11,684 bases of DNA from an uncultured Solobacterium sp. (GTDB lineage: Bacteria; Bacillota_I; Bacilli_A; Erysipelotrichales; Erysipelotrichaceae), in assembly GCA_937910655.1 (NCBI GenBank), contig CALEMV010000189.1, positions 1-11,684 on the forward strand, given 5' to 3'. The translations under genes and the position numbers were made by a program. Position 1 is the stretch's first letter; each line of letters starts with the position of its first letter. Of the stretch, positions 1-8,266 are shown piece after piece. The notes below the pieces were generated by a model. The model saw only the letters and a list, made by a program, of their open reading frames with translations. It was not told the origin of the DNA and ran no database searches.

Positions 1-4
1 TGTA

Positions 5-49
5 TCGGTTTTTTTGATGTGGTAAACCGAATTTGCGCAAACTGGGAGG
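5..49 (+). promoter_or_regulatory. Inverted repeat, palindrome and RBS before the first surface gene
   Basis: A 7-base inverted repeat, TCGGTTT (5-11) and AAACCGA (24-30), is followed by the 10-base palindrome TTTGCGCAAA (32-41) and then the GGAGG ribosome binding site (45-49), six bases before the ATG at 56. The repeat could form a short hairpin in the 5' leader, or the palindrome could be an operator for a dimeric regulator. The window starts too close to see the promoter. The symmetry is seen directly; any function is inferred. Confidence 0.35.
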
Positions 50-55
50 AAGCGA

Positions 56-2599
56 ATGAAAATTATTAAAAGGTTTTTTGCATTACTAGTAGCCCTTACA
101 TTTATGCTAGGGTTATTCTCAACAAATTATAATGTATATGCCGATACACAAAAGGATGGCTATAACATTTCGATCTCAAATGTATCAGTTTCACCAAATC
201 CGGTGACCGTCGGTGCACTTGCATCTTTGAAGTTTGATTTTAATATCTATACTCTGGCGCAAAATGCAATGAATGTGGGTGATACAGTAACACTTTCTAC
301 AAATATTGGAACAATGTTTGGGAATCTGCCAATTACAGATTTACCATTATTTGCCCAAAATGGGGAGCAGATTGCGACAGCAACAATTACAGATACTGAA
401 ATTAAGTTAACTGTTATATCTGAGTTTCCAACAGATAAGAACTTCTTCTCTGGAAGTGTATATACAGGTGGAAGACTAAAGGCTTTAGAGAATGGCGCTA
501 CTGCAGGTAATCCATCCACAAAGCAATTAACGATTGAAGATGCCAGTACAAACGTAACATTTAACGTTCCACCTACAGTTCCAGGTACATCAACTGGTGG
601 AGGAACTCCAGATCCAAACACAAGAACGATCAATAACCATTTGCTTGAAAAGCAGGGTTGGACTGCTGGCTATGATACTGCTCGTATTAAGTTAATTGCG
701 AATCAGATTGGTTCCTTGCGCTTATTTAATACATATAACAATATTGATAGTACCTTTGGAACATATGTTGAACAAACAAATTTAATGGTTGTGGATAAGA
801 TTCCTCATGATGGTATTATCGATGAAAATACAGTTTCCTTTACAGCAGTTCGTTATAATTGGATGGAAGTTCCTGCTAGTGGTAATGCATACTATGCTCA
901 AGCAACTCCAGGTACAGTTATGCCAATTGAATATCAAAGTAACTGGATCCCTGTAAAACAGTACTTCACACAGATTTATCAGTTGGGTTCTGATACATAT
1001 GATTCTTTTTATGCAAAAGTGAAAGCACAAAAACTAAGCTATGGTATCTTTAGAGACCCAGCAACAGGTGGTGATACATTCATCGCAAATATGTCTAATG
1101 ATTCATTGAAGTATACAGATTTAGAACCAAACTTAGCTGGTATCGCTAAGATTAAAGATATCTATGGTGTAAATGGTCCATCAAATGGAAACGTGGTTAC
1201 ATTCTTCGCGGAGTTTGATACGCATTATCCAAGCATTACAGGTTTAGAGAATGTAACAAATACAGGTGAAGTAAAGTCTGATCAAGCAACTGAAACAGCT
1301 TCTGTTTCTTACACAATTGATAAATCAAGTGGTACAGCATCTGTAGCTGCTGGTACAGTTATCGCTAAGGCTGTAGATGCAAATGACAATTCAGAAGTTA
1401 TTCCTGGTGCAACATTTAAGATTCAACGAAAGATCAACAATACATGGGTTGATTACTTCATTAGAGGACGTAAAGCGACTGCTACAACAAATGCGAGTGG
1501 TATCGCTACATTCGCAGGTTTATCCGTTGGTAATTATCGTTTAGTGCAGGAAAGCAGTCTAGGTGATTACATATTTAATAACGATGAATTTAAGCCTAAT
1601 CCTGCTTACGCTACTGCAGGTACATTAGCTGCAACAACGGGTGAGTTTAGTATTACAAGTGCAACACAGCCAGGTTTTGCGACAATTGTTCCAAACTATT
1701 TATCAGTGTCTGTAAAGATTACAGGTTCAAAGGAATATGTTGATCAAAATAATGTTGAAATTACAATTCCTGGAAATACATTTAAGACAGTTCTTGCACA
1801 GATACCTGGTGAAAACTATGATGGTGTCACATTACCAACTTCATTGACAGCTGATATTCAGGCTTCTCCACTAGGAGGTGGTTCCTTTGAATTTGATGAA
1901 ATTAAGTTCACAAAACCAGGAGTATACAAGTTCAGTGTGAAGGAAGATTTAACAAATCCAGTAGATGGCGTAACATATGATACTTCTGAAAAGATAGTTA
2001 TGATTACAATTACACAGAACAATGGCACATTGACAGCTACTGTTGATAGTGAGCTAAGTTTCAAGAATGTATTTAACTATACATATGCAAACTTCAAGGT
2101 GAAGAAGACACTCATTGGTGATACACCAACAACAGCGGGCGAGTTTAAATTTGAATTAACAGCCGTTAGCACTACAGCAAACGTAACTGAAATGCCAATG
2201 CCAACAGGTTCTAGCTTAGATAAGAAAGAAGTATCTGTAAATGGTGCTGGGGAAGTTGAATTTGGTCAGATTGAATTTGCGGCAGTCGGCAAGTATGTTT
2301 ATAAAGTTGTAGAATTAAATACAAACTTAGCAAACTATACATATGATCAAACAGAATATACAGTTACAGTTGACGTAACGACAGATGTAGATAACAAATT
2401 GGTTTCTACTTACGAAATCAAGAAGGGTACACAGGTAGCTAGCAATCTCGAATTCACAAATAAATACGAGACTCCAAAAGCGCCTGTAACTCCTAAGACT
2501 GGTGATAGTACAGCAAATATGATACTTATGTTTGGCATGCTAGCAGTTTCTGTAACATTGATGTTATTGGCTGTTGGTTACAAGAAACAAATTCGTTAA
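56..2599 (+). CDS. LPXTG-type cell-wall-anchored surface protein with pilin-like isopeptide domains
   Basis: The gene encodes an 847-residue secreted surface protein, probably an adhesin or pilus-like subunit attached to peptidoglycan by sortase. Residues 1-29 are a signal peptide: KIIKR, a hydrophobic core, and likely cleavage after VYA. Residues about 35-375 form two beta-rich blocks split by a Pro/Gly/Thr linker near 171-190, which resembles tandem MSCRAMM N2/N3 modules (inference). Residues about 433-547 look like a CnaB/SpaA domain, with K438, E499 in YRLVQE and N547 as isopeptide candidates. Two FctA-like pilin domains follow. In the first (about 548-675) the candidates are K554 or K559, E630 and N671; in the second (about 679-805) they are K683 or K684, E753 and N802. 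The C-terminus has TPKTG (812-816), a hydrophobic helix and a KKQIR tail, so Thr replaces the usual Leu of LPXTG. The protein has no cysteine. GGAGG six bases upstream supports the start. The ligand is unknown, and no sortase gene is in view. Confidence 0.85.
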   Translation: MKIIKRFFALLVALTFMLGLFSTNYNVYADTQKDGYNISISNVSVSPNPVTVGALASLKFDFNIYTLAQNAMNVGDTVTLSTNIGTMFGNLPITDLPLFAQNGEQIATATITDTEIKLTVISEFPTDKNFFSGSVYTGGRLKALENGATAGNPSTKQLTIEDASTNVTFNVPPTVPGTSTGGGTPDPNTRTINNHLLEKQGWTAGYDTARIKLIANQIGSLRLFNTYNNIDSTFGTYVEQTNLMVVDKIPHDGIIDENTVSFTAVRYNWMEVPASGNAYYAQATPGTVMPIEYQSNWIPVKQYFTQIYQLGSDTYDSFYAKVKAQKLSYGIFRDPATGGDTFIANMSNDSLKYTDLEPNLAGIAKIKDIYGVNGPSNGNVVTFFAEFDTHYPSITGLENVTNTGEVKSDQATETASVSYTIDKSSGTASVAAGTVIAKAVDANDNSEVIPGATFKIQRKINNTWVDYFIRGRKATATTNASGIATFAGLSVGNYRLVQESSLGDYIFNNDEFKPNPAYATAGTLAATTGEFSITSATQPGFATIVPNYLSVSVKITGSKEYVDQNNVEITIPGNTFKTVLAQIPGENYDGVTLPTSLTADIQASPLGGGSFEFDEIKFTKPGVYKFSVKEDLTNPVDGVTYDTSEKIVMITITQNNGTLTATVDSELSFKNVFNYTYANFKVKKTLIGDTPTTAGEFKFELTAVSTTANVTEMPMPTGSSLDKKEVSVNGAGEVEFGQIEFAAVGKYVYKVVELNTNLANYTYDQTEYTVTVDVTTDVDNKLVSTYEIKKGTQVASNLEFTNKYETPKAPVTPKTGDSTANMILMFGMLAVSVTLMLLAVGYKKQIR

Positions 2600-2611
2600 T
2601 AAAATTTCTGG

Positions 2612-2640
2612 TCATACATGCATATAACATGCATGTATGA
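2612..2640. repeat. Perfect 12-bp inverted repeat between convergent genes
   Basis: TCATACATGCAT (2612-2623) and ATGCATGTATGA (2629-2640) are exact reverse complements separated by five bases. The structure starts 13 bases after the stop of the surface protein gene. It has no following T-run on either strand, so it is not a textbook intrinsic terminator. It may protect the mRNA 3' end or help the neighbouring hairpin stop transcription (inference). Confidence 0.6.
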
Positions 2641-2653
2641 ATTGGCAATGTGA

Positions 2654-2682
2654 AAAGGATGTACAGTGTACATCCTTTATTT
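2654..2682. terminator. Bidirectional intrinsic terminator between convergent genes
   Basis: AAAGGATGTAC (2654-2664) and GTACATCCTTT (2668-2678) form a perfect 11-bp stem with a 3-base loop. Read rightward it ends the surface protein transcript, with an interrupted T-run (TTTATTT). Read leftward it ends the zinc-ribbon gene, and the stem is followed by TTTT. The TAA stop of the leftward gene (2679-2677) lies partly inside the stem, so coding region and terminator overlap. Confidence 0.75.
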
Positions 2683-3567
2683 GTGGCTAATCCATTTTAG
2701 TTCGTATTCACCTGTGCACTCTAATACACCACCATCGCTGAGGTCAATAACTTCTTCGTTTTCATAGTAGTCTTTTACTCTACCTAACGAATCCTTCATG
2801 TGAAGACCTGCATCACGAATTGCGGTAACAACATACTTGCCAGGGCGTAAGCTCTTTGGAATATCGTATACACCAGGTGTAATACGTATGTGATTATCAT
2901 CTGACATATAGATTAAGTGTGTATCTTTATTATTTCTAGCAGCGTTTAATTTCTGATAGAAACGTTCACGCATGAAAATTAAATCAGAGTTGTCTAGCAT
3001 GTATGTATAACGAGCCGTTGGTGTAACGATATTAATACGATCTGTATCGCTGCGATTGCGTAATGCATATCCCAAACGGTGACAGTTGACATAGTTTGGA
3101 GATAAGAAGTAGAACGCAACATCTGTTTCATAGAGAATACCTTCTACTTTATGGGAGTTAGTACGTGTTGTAGAATCAACGATATTTTGAATTGTAGCTT
3201 TAGAAATCTCTGCAATCTTTGAAACTGCACGTGTATAAGGGATGGAGTCCTTTGTGACTGTTTGGTATGCCTTGACCTTAGAAATGCAATGTTCCCCAGG
3301 GTGTAGTGGCATATCGTCGACAGGGTAGAACTTAGCCATCATTTCATCGATATTATGACCCTTGATGTAGGACTCCATAATCATATCGCGCATATTCTCT
3401 TGTGCGGTAACGAGTATCTGGAAGATATCGTGCTTGATAGGAAGATTATAAGAAGCTAATATGGAACGACAATCTTTACAGATGTAATGACCATCTTCTA
3501 TTTTCTTAGGTTGGTTAAAAAGACCTTTTCCTTCACTTAGGCAGAAATCACATACTTTGTTAGCCAT
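2677..3567 (-). CDS. Zinc-ribbon protein of unknown function (DUF4428-like N-terminus)
   Basis: The 296-residue product has no signal peptide or membrane segment and is probably cytoplasmic. C6-x2-C9 and C30-x2-C33 form a four-cysteine zinc ribbon in the pattern 'CxxC, about 20 residues, DGxxICxxC', which resembles the DUF4428 family. The middle part (about 40-220) is mixed alpha/beta and I do not recognise it. Residues about 229-290 (ITPGVYDIP, then RPGKYVV and a Gly-rich strand region) resemble the small beta domain with a GxYxIPxxxxPGxY pattern found in several Firmicutes zinc-ribbon proteins and lipoproteins. A strong AGGAGG-type ribosome binding site sits four bases upstream of the ATG, which supports the start. 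The gene is transcribed away from the str operon and converges with the surface protein gene. The AT-rich stretch upstream (about 3600-3670) must hold its promoter, but I see no good -35 there. No enzyme activity can be assigned. Confidence 0.8.
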   Translation of the reverse strand: MANKVCDFCLSEGKGLFNQPKKIEDGHYICKDCRSILASYNLPIKHDIFQILVTAQENMRDMIMESYIKGHNIDEMMAKFYPVDDMPLHPGEHCISKVKAYQTVTKDSIPYTRAVSKIAEISKATIQNIVDSTTRTNSHKVEGILYETDVAFYFLSPNYVNCHRLGYALRNRSDTDRINIVTPTARYTYMLDNSDLIFMRERFYQKLNAARNNKDTHLIYMSDDNHIRITPGVYDIPKSLRPGKYVVTAIRDAGLHMKDSLGRVKDYYENEEVIDLSDGGVLECTGEYELKWISHK

Positions 3568-3735
3568 TGGGACCTCCTTTAATAAAAAGACAATATAAAA
3601 AATACTAGTTGGACTTTCTATTACTATAATACATATAGCAACGATATTCCATGATATAAAAATGAACTTTTCACGTAGAGATTATACGGTGGCGAAAGGC
3701 CATAGAACCTGTTGAAAAATATGATGAAAAGTATA

Positions 3736-3764
3736 TTGACTTTGATGGTATTAAAAGGTATCAT
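3736..3764 (+). promoter_or_regulatory. Sigma-A-type promoter of the str operon
   Basis: TTGACT (3736-3741; 5 of 6 to TTGACA), a 17-base spacer and TATCAT (3759-3764; 5 of 6 to TATAAT) make a near-consensus housekeeping promoter. Transcription should start near 3771, giving a leader of about 100 bases before rpsL. This strength is expected for a highly expressed ribosomal operon. Confidence 0.75.
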
Positions 3765-3770
3765 TATTAC

Positions 3771-3845
3771 GCTTAGCGAAAAACTGGCTTTACGGAAGTA
3801 AGGCTTATATTTAGACTAAGGTTTGGCACACTTGGAAATGTGTGC
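3771..3845 (+). promoter_or_regulatory. Structured 5' leader of the rpsL operon
   Basis: The leader from the predicted start site can fold into two units. CTTAG (3772-3776) pairs with CTAAG (3816-3820) and encloses an 8-bp hairpin, 3786-3793 with 3798-3805 (two G-U pairs), capped by GGAA, a GNRA-type tetraloop. A second hairpin, GCACAC (3826-3831) with GTGTGC (3840-3845), ends nine bases before the AAAGGAG ribosome binding site. Autogenous control by ribosomal proteins often uses such leaders, but I cannot match this one to a known family. The pairing is read from sequence and has not been computed thermodynamically. Confidence 0.4.
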
Positions 3846-3868
3846 ATAAAATGAAAGGAGAAACTGAA

Positions 3869-4288
3869 ATGCCTACAATAAACCAGTTAGTACGCAAAGG
3901 TCGTACTGATAAAGTTTACAAGTCAAAGTCCCCTGCATTAAACAGAGGCGTAAACTCACTTAAGAAGCGTGTAACAAAACTCAGCAGTCCACAGAAGAGA
4001 GGTGTATGTACTCGTGTTGGTACAATGACACCTAAGAAGCCTAACTCAGCTTTACGTAAGTATGCCCGTGTTCGTCTATCCAATGGATTAGAAGTAACAG
4101 CATACATTCCAGGAATTGGACACAACCTACAGGAGCATAGCGTTGTTATGATCCGTGGCGGACGTGTTAAGGACTTACCTGGTGTACGTTACCACATCAT
4201 CCGCGGTACATTAGACTGTGCCGGTGTAGCAAATCGTAATCAGAGCCGTTCATTATACGGTGCAAAGAAGCCAAAGGCTGCTAAATAA
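3869..4288 (+). CDS. rpsL: 30S ribosomal protein S12
   Basis: S12 lies at the decoding centre of the small subunit and helps check codon-anticodon pairing. The 139-residue product is almost colinear with Bacillus S12: [12 protein letters not shown], then [18 protein letters not shown] around residues 40-57, then [14 protein letters not shown]. The lysines where streptomycin-resistance changes usually occur (K56 of TPKKPNS and the K of RVKDLPG) are both present, so the gene looks streptomycin-sensitive. The ATG at 3869 is chosen because AAAGGAG (3854-3860) lies eight bases upstream and MPTINQL is the family N-terminus. An in-frame GTG at 3842 would add nine residues but lies in the leader hairpin. 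This is the first gene of the str operon, followed by rpsG after 18 bases. Confidence 0.98.
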   Translation: MPTINQLVRKGRTDKVYKSKSPALNRGVNSLKKRVTKLSSPQKRGVCTRVGTMTPKKPNSALRKYARVRLSNGLEVTAYIPGIGHNLQEHSVVMIRGGRVKDLPGVRYHIIRGTLDCAGVANRNQSRSLYGAKKPKAAK

Positions 4289-4306
4289 GAGAAGGGAGAA
4301 TAGAAC

Positions 4307-4777
4307 ATGCCAAGAAAAGGTTATATAGCAAAGCGTGATGTACTTCCTGATCCAATTTATAATTCAAAGTTAATCACTAAGTTGATCAACAAAATTATGA
4401 TTGATGGTAAGCGTGGTACAGCTCAAACAATTTTATACGATGCATTCGCTCAGATTGAGAAGAAGACAGGCGAGAACCCAATGGAAGTATTCGAAAAGGC
4501 TCTCGGCAATGTAATGCCTCAGTTAGAATTGAAGGTTCGTCGTGTAGGTGGTGCAAACTTACAGGTACCAGTAGAAGTATCTGCTGAACGTAAGTTGACA
4601 TTATCTTTACGTTGGATCGTTAACTACGCAAGACTTCGCCATGAAAATACAATGGAAATGCGTCTTGCCAATGAAATTATGGATGCTGCAAATGGAACAG
4701 GTGCATCTGTAAAGAAGAAAGAAGATACACATAAGATGGCAGAAGCGAACAAAGCATTCGCTCACTACCGTTTCTAA
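4307..4777 (+). CDS. rpsG: 30S ribosomal protein S7
   Basis: S7 is a primary 16S rRNA-binding protein that nucleates assembly of the 30S head and borders the E-site mRNA exit. The product has 156 residues, the usual bacterial length. It opens with [20 protein letters not shown] and carries [14 protein letters not shown] and [11 protein letters not shown] in the middle. It ends in [17 protein letters not shown], the usual terminal motif, with Phe where Bacillus has Trp. GGGAG (4294-4298) lies eight bases before the ATG. The short gaps to rpsL (18 bases) and fusA (18 bases) indicate one transcript. S7 represses this operon in enterobacteria through the rpsL-rpsG gap; the gap here is too short for that structure. 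Confidence 0.98.
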   Translation: MPRKGYIAKRDVLPDPIYNSKLITKLINKIMIDGKRGTAQTILYDAFAQIEKKTGENPMEVFEKALGNVMPQLELKVRRVGGANLQVPVEVSAERKLTLSLRWIVNYARLRHENTMEMRLANEIMDAANGTGASVKKKEDTHKMAEANKAFAHYRF

Positions 4778-4795
4778 TCGGGGAAGGAGCAATCA

Positions 4796-6868
4796 ATGGC
4801 TAGAGAATTCCCGCTTAATAAGATTCGTAATATCGGTATCATGGCTCACATCGATGCTGGTAAAACTACAACAACTGAACGTATCCTTTTCTACACAGGT
4901 AAGATTCATAAGATCGGTGAAACACACGAAGGTGCGTCTCAGATGGACTGGATGGCTCAGGAACAGGAACGTGGTATTACAATCACTTCCGCTGCTACAA
5001 CTTGCCACTGGCAAGATTGTCAGATCAACATTATCGATACACCAGGTCACGTAGACTTCACAGCTGAAGTTGAACGTTCCTTACGTGTATTGGATGGAGC
5101 AGTTACAGTATTAGACTCTAAGGCTGGTGTAGAACCACAGACTGAAACAGTTTGGCGCCAGGCTACAGAATACCGCGTACCACGTATCGTATTCTCAAAT
5201 AAGATGGATGCGACTGGTGCTGACTTTGAAATGAGCGTTGCTTCTATTGGAAATCGTTTAGGTGCTAAGGCAGCTGCAATCCAGATGCCTATCGGTGCTG
5301 AATCATCATTCCGTGGAATCATCGACTTAGTAACAATGAAGCAGCACATGTACACTAACGATAACGGTACAGATATTCAAGTTAGTGAAATTGATGAACA
5401 ATTCAAGGCTAAGGCTGAAGAGATGCATTTAGCAATGCTAGAAGCAGTTGCAGACTATGACGATGAATTGATGATGAAGGTTCTTGATGGTGAAGAACCA
5501 TCAGTTGAAGAAGTGAAGGCTGCTATCCGTAAGGGTGTTATGACTTCTGAATTCTTCCCTGTTATGTGCGGTTCCGCATATAAGAACAAGGGTGTTCAGT
5601 TATTACTAGATGCAGTTGTAGACTACCTACCTGCACCTACAGATATTGAAGCTATCAAGGGTACATTAGAAGATGGCACACCAAGTGAACGTCATCCTTC
5701 TGATGATGAACCATTTAGTGCCTTAGCATTTAAGGTGGCTACAGACCCATTCGTAGGTCGTCTAACATACTTCCGTGTATACTCTGGTATCGCGAAGGCA
5801 GGTAGCTATGTATTAAATGCTTCTAAGGAAAAGCGTGAACGTTTCGGACGTTTGGTTCGCATGCATGCAAACCACCGTGCGGATATTGAAGAAGTTTATG
5901 CTGGTGACATCGCTGGTGCAGTTGGTCTTAAGAACACAACTACAGGTGATACATTATGTGATGAAGAACATCCAATTGTTCTTGAATCCATGGTATTCCC
6001 AGAACCAGTTATCCAGATGTCTGTAGAACCTAAGACAAAGGGTGACTCACAGAAGATGGATGAGGCGTTAGCTAAGCTTGCTGAAGAAGACCCAACATTC
6101 AGAACTTATACAGATGAAGAAACTGGACAAACAATTATCGCCGGTGTAGGTGAATTGCAGTTGGATATCATCATGGACCGTATGAGACGTGAATTTAAGG
6201 TTGAAGCTACATCAGGTGCACCACAGGTAGCATACCGTGAAACAATCCGTAAGGAAGCTGAAGTACAAGGTAAGTTTGTTCGTCAGTCTGGTGGTCACGG
6301 TCAGTATGGTGACGTTTGGATTAGATTTAGCCCTAACCCAGGTAAGGGATTCGAATTCGCTGATGAAACAGTCGGCGGTTCAGTACCTAAGGAATTTATC
6401 AAGCCTACACAACAAGGTTTGGAAGAATCCTTAAACAATGGTTTAGTTGCTGGTTATCCAATCGTAGACATTAAGGCTGTCTTATTCGACGGTAGTTACC
6501 ATGATGTCGACTCATCTGAACAGGCTTATAAGATTGCGGCTTCACTTGCATTAAAGGAAGCAGCTAAGAAGTGCGATCCTGCAATTCTTGAACCTATCAT
6601 GGCAGTTGACGTAACAGCTCCAGCTGATTACTTAGGCTCTGTAATGGGTGATATCACAAAGCGTCGTGGACAAATTCGTGAACAAGAAGAAACAGGTAAT
6701 GCAATTAAGGTACGTGCATTCGTTCCATTAGCAGAAATGTTTGGATACGTTACAGACTTACGTTCATTTACACAGGGTCGTGGTATCTATACAATGCAAA
6801 TGGACCACTACGAAGAAGTACCTAAGAACATTGCTAAAGAAATTATTGAGAAAAACACAACTAAGTAG
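4796..6868 (+). CDS. fusA: Elongation factor G
   Basis: EF-G is the GTPase that drives tRNA-mRNA translocation and, with ribosome recycling factor, ribosome recycling. The product has 690 residues, typical of the family. The GTP-binding motifs are intact: AHIDAGKT (17-24), RGIT (58-61), DTPGH (80-84) with catalytic His84, and NKMD (134-137). Domain IV carries the tip sequence [11 protein letters not shown], which enters the decoding site, and the C-terminal domain V includes [14 protein letters not shown]. This is canonical EF-G. It shows none of the divergence expected of a FusB-type protein or a TetM-type ribosomal protection protein. AAGGAG (4784-4789) is six bases before the ATG. The gene sits 18 bases after rpsG and 84 bases before tuf. 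Fusidic acid sensitivity was not assessed residue by residue. Confidence 0.98.
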   Translation: MAREFPLNKIRNIGIMAHIDAGKTTTTERILFYTGKIHKIGETHEGASQMDWMAQEQERGITITSAATTCHWQDCQINIIDTPGHVDFTAEVERSLRVLDGAVTVLDSKAGVEPQTETVWRQATEYRVPRIVFSNKMDATGADFEMSVASIGNRLGAKAAAIQMPIGAESSFRGIIDLVTMKQHMYTNDNGTDIQVSEIDEQFKAKAEEMHLAMLEAVADYDDELMMKVLDGEEPSVEEVKAAIRKGVMTSEFFPVMCGSAYKNKGVQLLLDAVVDYLPAPTDIEAIKGTLEDGTPSERHPSDDEPFSALAFKVATDPFVGRLTYFRVYSGIAKAGSYVLNASKEKRERFGRLVRMHANHRADIEEVYAGDIAGAVGLKNTTTGDTLCDEEHPIVLESMVFPEPVIQMSVEPKTKGDSQKMDEALAKLAEEDPTFRTYTDEETGQTIIAGVGELQLDIIMDRMRREFKVEATSGAPQVAYRETIRKEAEVQGKFVRQSGGHGQYGDVWIRFSPNPGKGFEFADETVGGSVPKEFIKPTQQGLEESLNNGLVAGYPIVDIKAVLFDGSYHDVDSSEQAYKIAASLALKEAAKKCDPAILEPIMAVDVTAPADYLGSVMGDITKRRGQIREQEETGNAIKVRAFVPLAEMFGYVTDLRSFTQGRGIYTMQMDHYEEVPKNIAKEIIEKNTTK

Positions 6869-6877
6869 TAAAAATGA

Positions 6878-6906
6878 TTGTAAATAAGTACTGTTTCTAA
6901 TAAAAT
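6878..6906 (+). promoter_or_regulatory. Possible internal promoter for tuf
   Basis: TTGTAA (6878-6883), a 17-base spacer and TAAAAT (6901-6906; 5 of 6 to TATAAT) lie in the fusA-tuf gap. Extra tuf transcription from an internal promoter is common in bacteria, because EF-Tu is made in excess over ribosomes. The -35 matches at only four positions, so the call is tentative. It overlaps the hairpin at 6891-6914. Confidence 0.4.
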
Positions 6907-6914
6907 GGAAACAG
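6891..6914 (+). other. Hairpin in the fusA-tuf intergenic gap
   Basis: CTGTTTC (6891-6897) and GAAACAG (6908-6914) are exact reverse complements with a 10-base AT-rich loop. No T-run follows, so it is not an intrinsic terminator. In a fusA-tuf read-through transcript it could act as a processing or stability site just before the tuf ribosome binding site. The pairing is seen; the role is inferred. Confidence 0.4.
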
Positions 6915-6952
6915 CTTATAAAGGTAGAAAAAAACCAGGAGGAAAAAATATT

Positions 6953-8146
6953 ATGGCAAAGGAACATTTCGACCGGTCGCTCGAACACGTTAACATTGGT
7001 ACTATCGGTCACGTTGACCACGGTAAGACAACATTAACAGCGGCAATCACAAAGTATTTATCAACACACCCAGAAGATGGTAAGGCTCGCTTCGAAGCTT
7101 ACGATCAGATCGACGGAGCTCCAGAAGAGAAGGAGCGTGGTATTACAATCAACACAGCACACGTTGAATACCAAACAAATACACGTCACTACGCTCACGT
7201 AGACTGCCCAGGCCACGCTGACTATGTTAAGAACATGATCACTGGTGCTGCTCAGATGGATGGTGCTATCTTAGTAGTAGCTGCTACTGATGGACCAATG
7301 CCACAGACACGTGAACACATCTTATTATCTCGTCAGGTAGGCGTACCTAAGATTGTTGTATTCTTAAACAAGTGCGACATGGTTGACGACCCAGAATTAA
7401 TCGACTTAGTAGAGATGGAAGTTCGTGAACTTCTTTCTGAATATGGATTTGATGGAGACAACGCTCCAGTAATCCGTGGTTCTGCATTAAAGGCTTTGGA
7501 AGGCGATCCAAAGTGGGAACCAGCAATTAAGGAATTATTAGATGCTGTAGATGCTTATATCCCAGCTCCAGTTCATGAATTCGACAAGCCATTCATGATG
7601 GCAGTTGAAGACGTATTCACAATCACAGGTCGTGGTACAGTAGCTACTGGACGTGTTGAACGTGGTAAGTTAAACTTAAACGACGAAGTAGAAGTAGTTG
7701 GTATCAAGCCTACTCGTAAGACAGTTGTTACAGGAATTGAAATGTTCCGTAAGACTCTTGACTTCGCTCAGGCTGGTGACAACATCGGTGCATTGCTCCG
7801 TGGTGTTAACCGTGAAGAAATCGAACGTGGACAGGTATTAGCTAAGCCAGGTTCAGTTACTCCACACACACAGTTCAAGGCTCAGGTTTACGTATTAACT
7901 AAGGAAGAAGGCGGACGTCATACACCATTCGTATCTAACTACCGTCCACAGTTCTACTTCCGTACAACAGACGTTACTGGTGTTATCCAGTTACCAGAAG
8001 GCACAGAATTATGCATGCCTGGCGATAACGTAGTTATGGACGTAACTCTATTAGCTCCTATCGCTGTAGAACAAGGAACTAAGTTCTCTATCCGTGAAGG
8101 TGGACGTACAGTAGGTTCTGGTTCTATCACAGAAATCGTTAAGTAA
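6953..8146 (+). CDS. tuf: Elongation factor Tu
   Basis: EF-Tu delivers aminoacyl-tRNA to the ribosomal A site as a ternary complex with GTP. The product has 397 residues, within the usual 393-397. The nucleotide-binding motifs are complete: GHVDHGKT (19-26), RGIT (62-65), DCPGH (84-88) with catalytic His88, and NKCD (139-142). Domains 2 and 3 follow, with [13 protein letters not shown] and a C-terminal [18 protein letters not shown]. The ATG at 6953 is chosen because AGGAGG (6937-6942) lies ten bases upstream and MAKEHFDR matches the family start. An in-frame ATG at 6905 would add 16 unrelated residues, and the ribosome binding site falls inside that extension. This is the last gene of the str operon, directly followed by a strong terminator. 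Confidence 0.98.
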   Translation: MAKEHFDRSLEHVNIGTIGHVDHGKTTLTAAITKYLSTHPEDGKARFEAYDQIDGAPEEKERGITINTAHVEYQTNTRHYAHVDCPGHADYVKNMITGAAQMDGAILVVAATDGPMPQTREHILLSRQVGVPKIVVFLNKCDMVDDPELIDLVEMEVRELLSEYGFDGDNAPVIRGSALKALEGDPKWEPAIKELLDAVDAYIPAPVHEFDKPFMMAVEDVFTITGRGTVATGRVERGKLNLNDEVEVVGIKPTRKTVVTGIEMFRKTLDFAQAGDNIGALLRGVNREEIERGQVLAKPGSVTPHTQFKAQVYVLTKEEGGRHTPFVSNYRPQFYFRTTDVTGVIQLPEGTELCMPGDNVVMDVTLLAPIAVEQGTKFSIREGGRTVGSGSITEIVK

Positions 8147-8161
8147 TTTAATTACTTGCAT

Positions 8162-8185
8162 AAGGCACTCAATGAGTGCCTTTTT
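8162..8185 (+). terminator. Intrinsic terminator of the str operon
   Basis: GGCACTC (8164-8170) and GAGTGCC (8174-8180) form a perfect stem with an AAT loop, followed by TTTTT (8181-8185). Flanking AA and TT can extend the stem to nine pairs. It starts 15 bases after the tuf stop, so it ends the operon and separates it from the permease gene. Confidence 0.93.
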
Positions 8186-8223
8186 CTGTGCGATTTCTAT
8201 GAATCAAAATTCGTAATTTGCGT

Positions 8224-8255
8224 TATACTATTTGTTGTAGTAAATTACAGGGGAG
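8224..8255 (+). promoter_or_regulatory. Possible -10 element and ribosome binding site for the permease
   Basis: TATACT (8224-8229; 5 of 6 to TATAAT) follows the tuf terminator and precedes GGGGAG (8250-8255), the ribosome binding site of the permease at 8267. The -35 region 16-18 bases upstream is poor (GAATCA), so the promoter is weak or activator-dependent. The gap of 11 bases from GGGGAG to the ATG is rather long. Confidence 0.4.
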
Positions 8256-8266
8256 AATTTAACTCT

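Noticed and set aside
247..633. Antisense open frame opposite the first surface protein, and similar antisense frames within fusA and the permease
   Set aside because: They have no ribosome binding sites or recognisable domains and arise from codon bias of the real genes on the other strand.
3842..3868. GTG start giving S12 nine extra N-terminal residues
   Set aside because: The extension spans the ribosome binding site and a leader hairpin, and S12 proteins begin with MPTINQL.
3869..6868. Resistance-type changes in S12 or a ribosomal protection protein in place of EF-G
   Set aside because: The S12 lysines at the usual streptomycin sites are intact. The GTPase has full-length canonical EF-G motifs and lies in its normal operon position.
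8156..8266. TTG start giving the permease 37 extra residues
   Set aside because: The extension is coded by the tuf terminator and the likely promoter region. The GGGGAG site supports the ATG at 8267.
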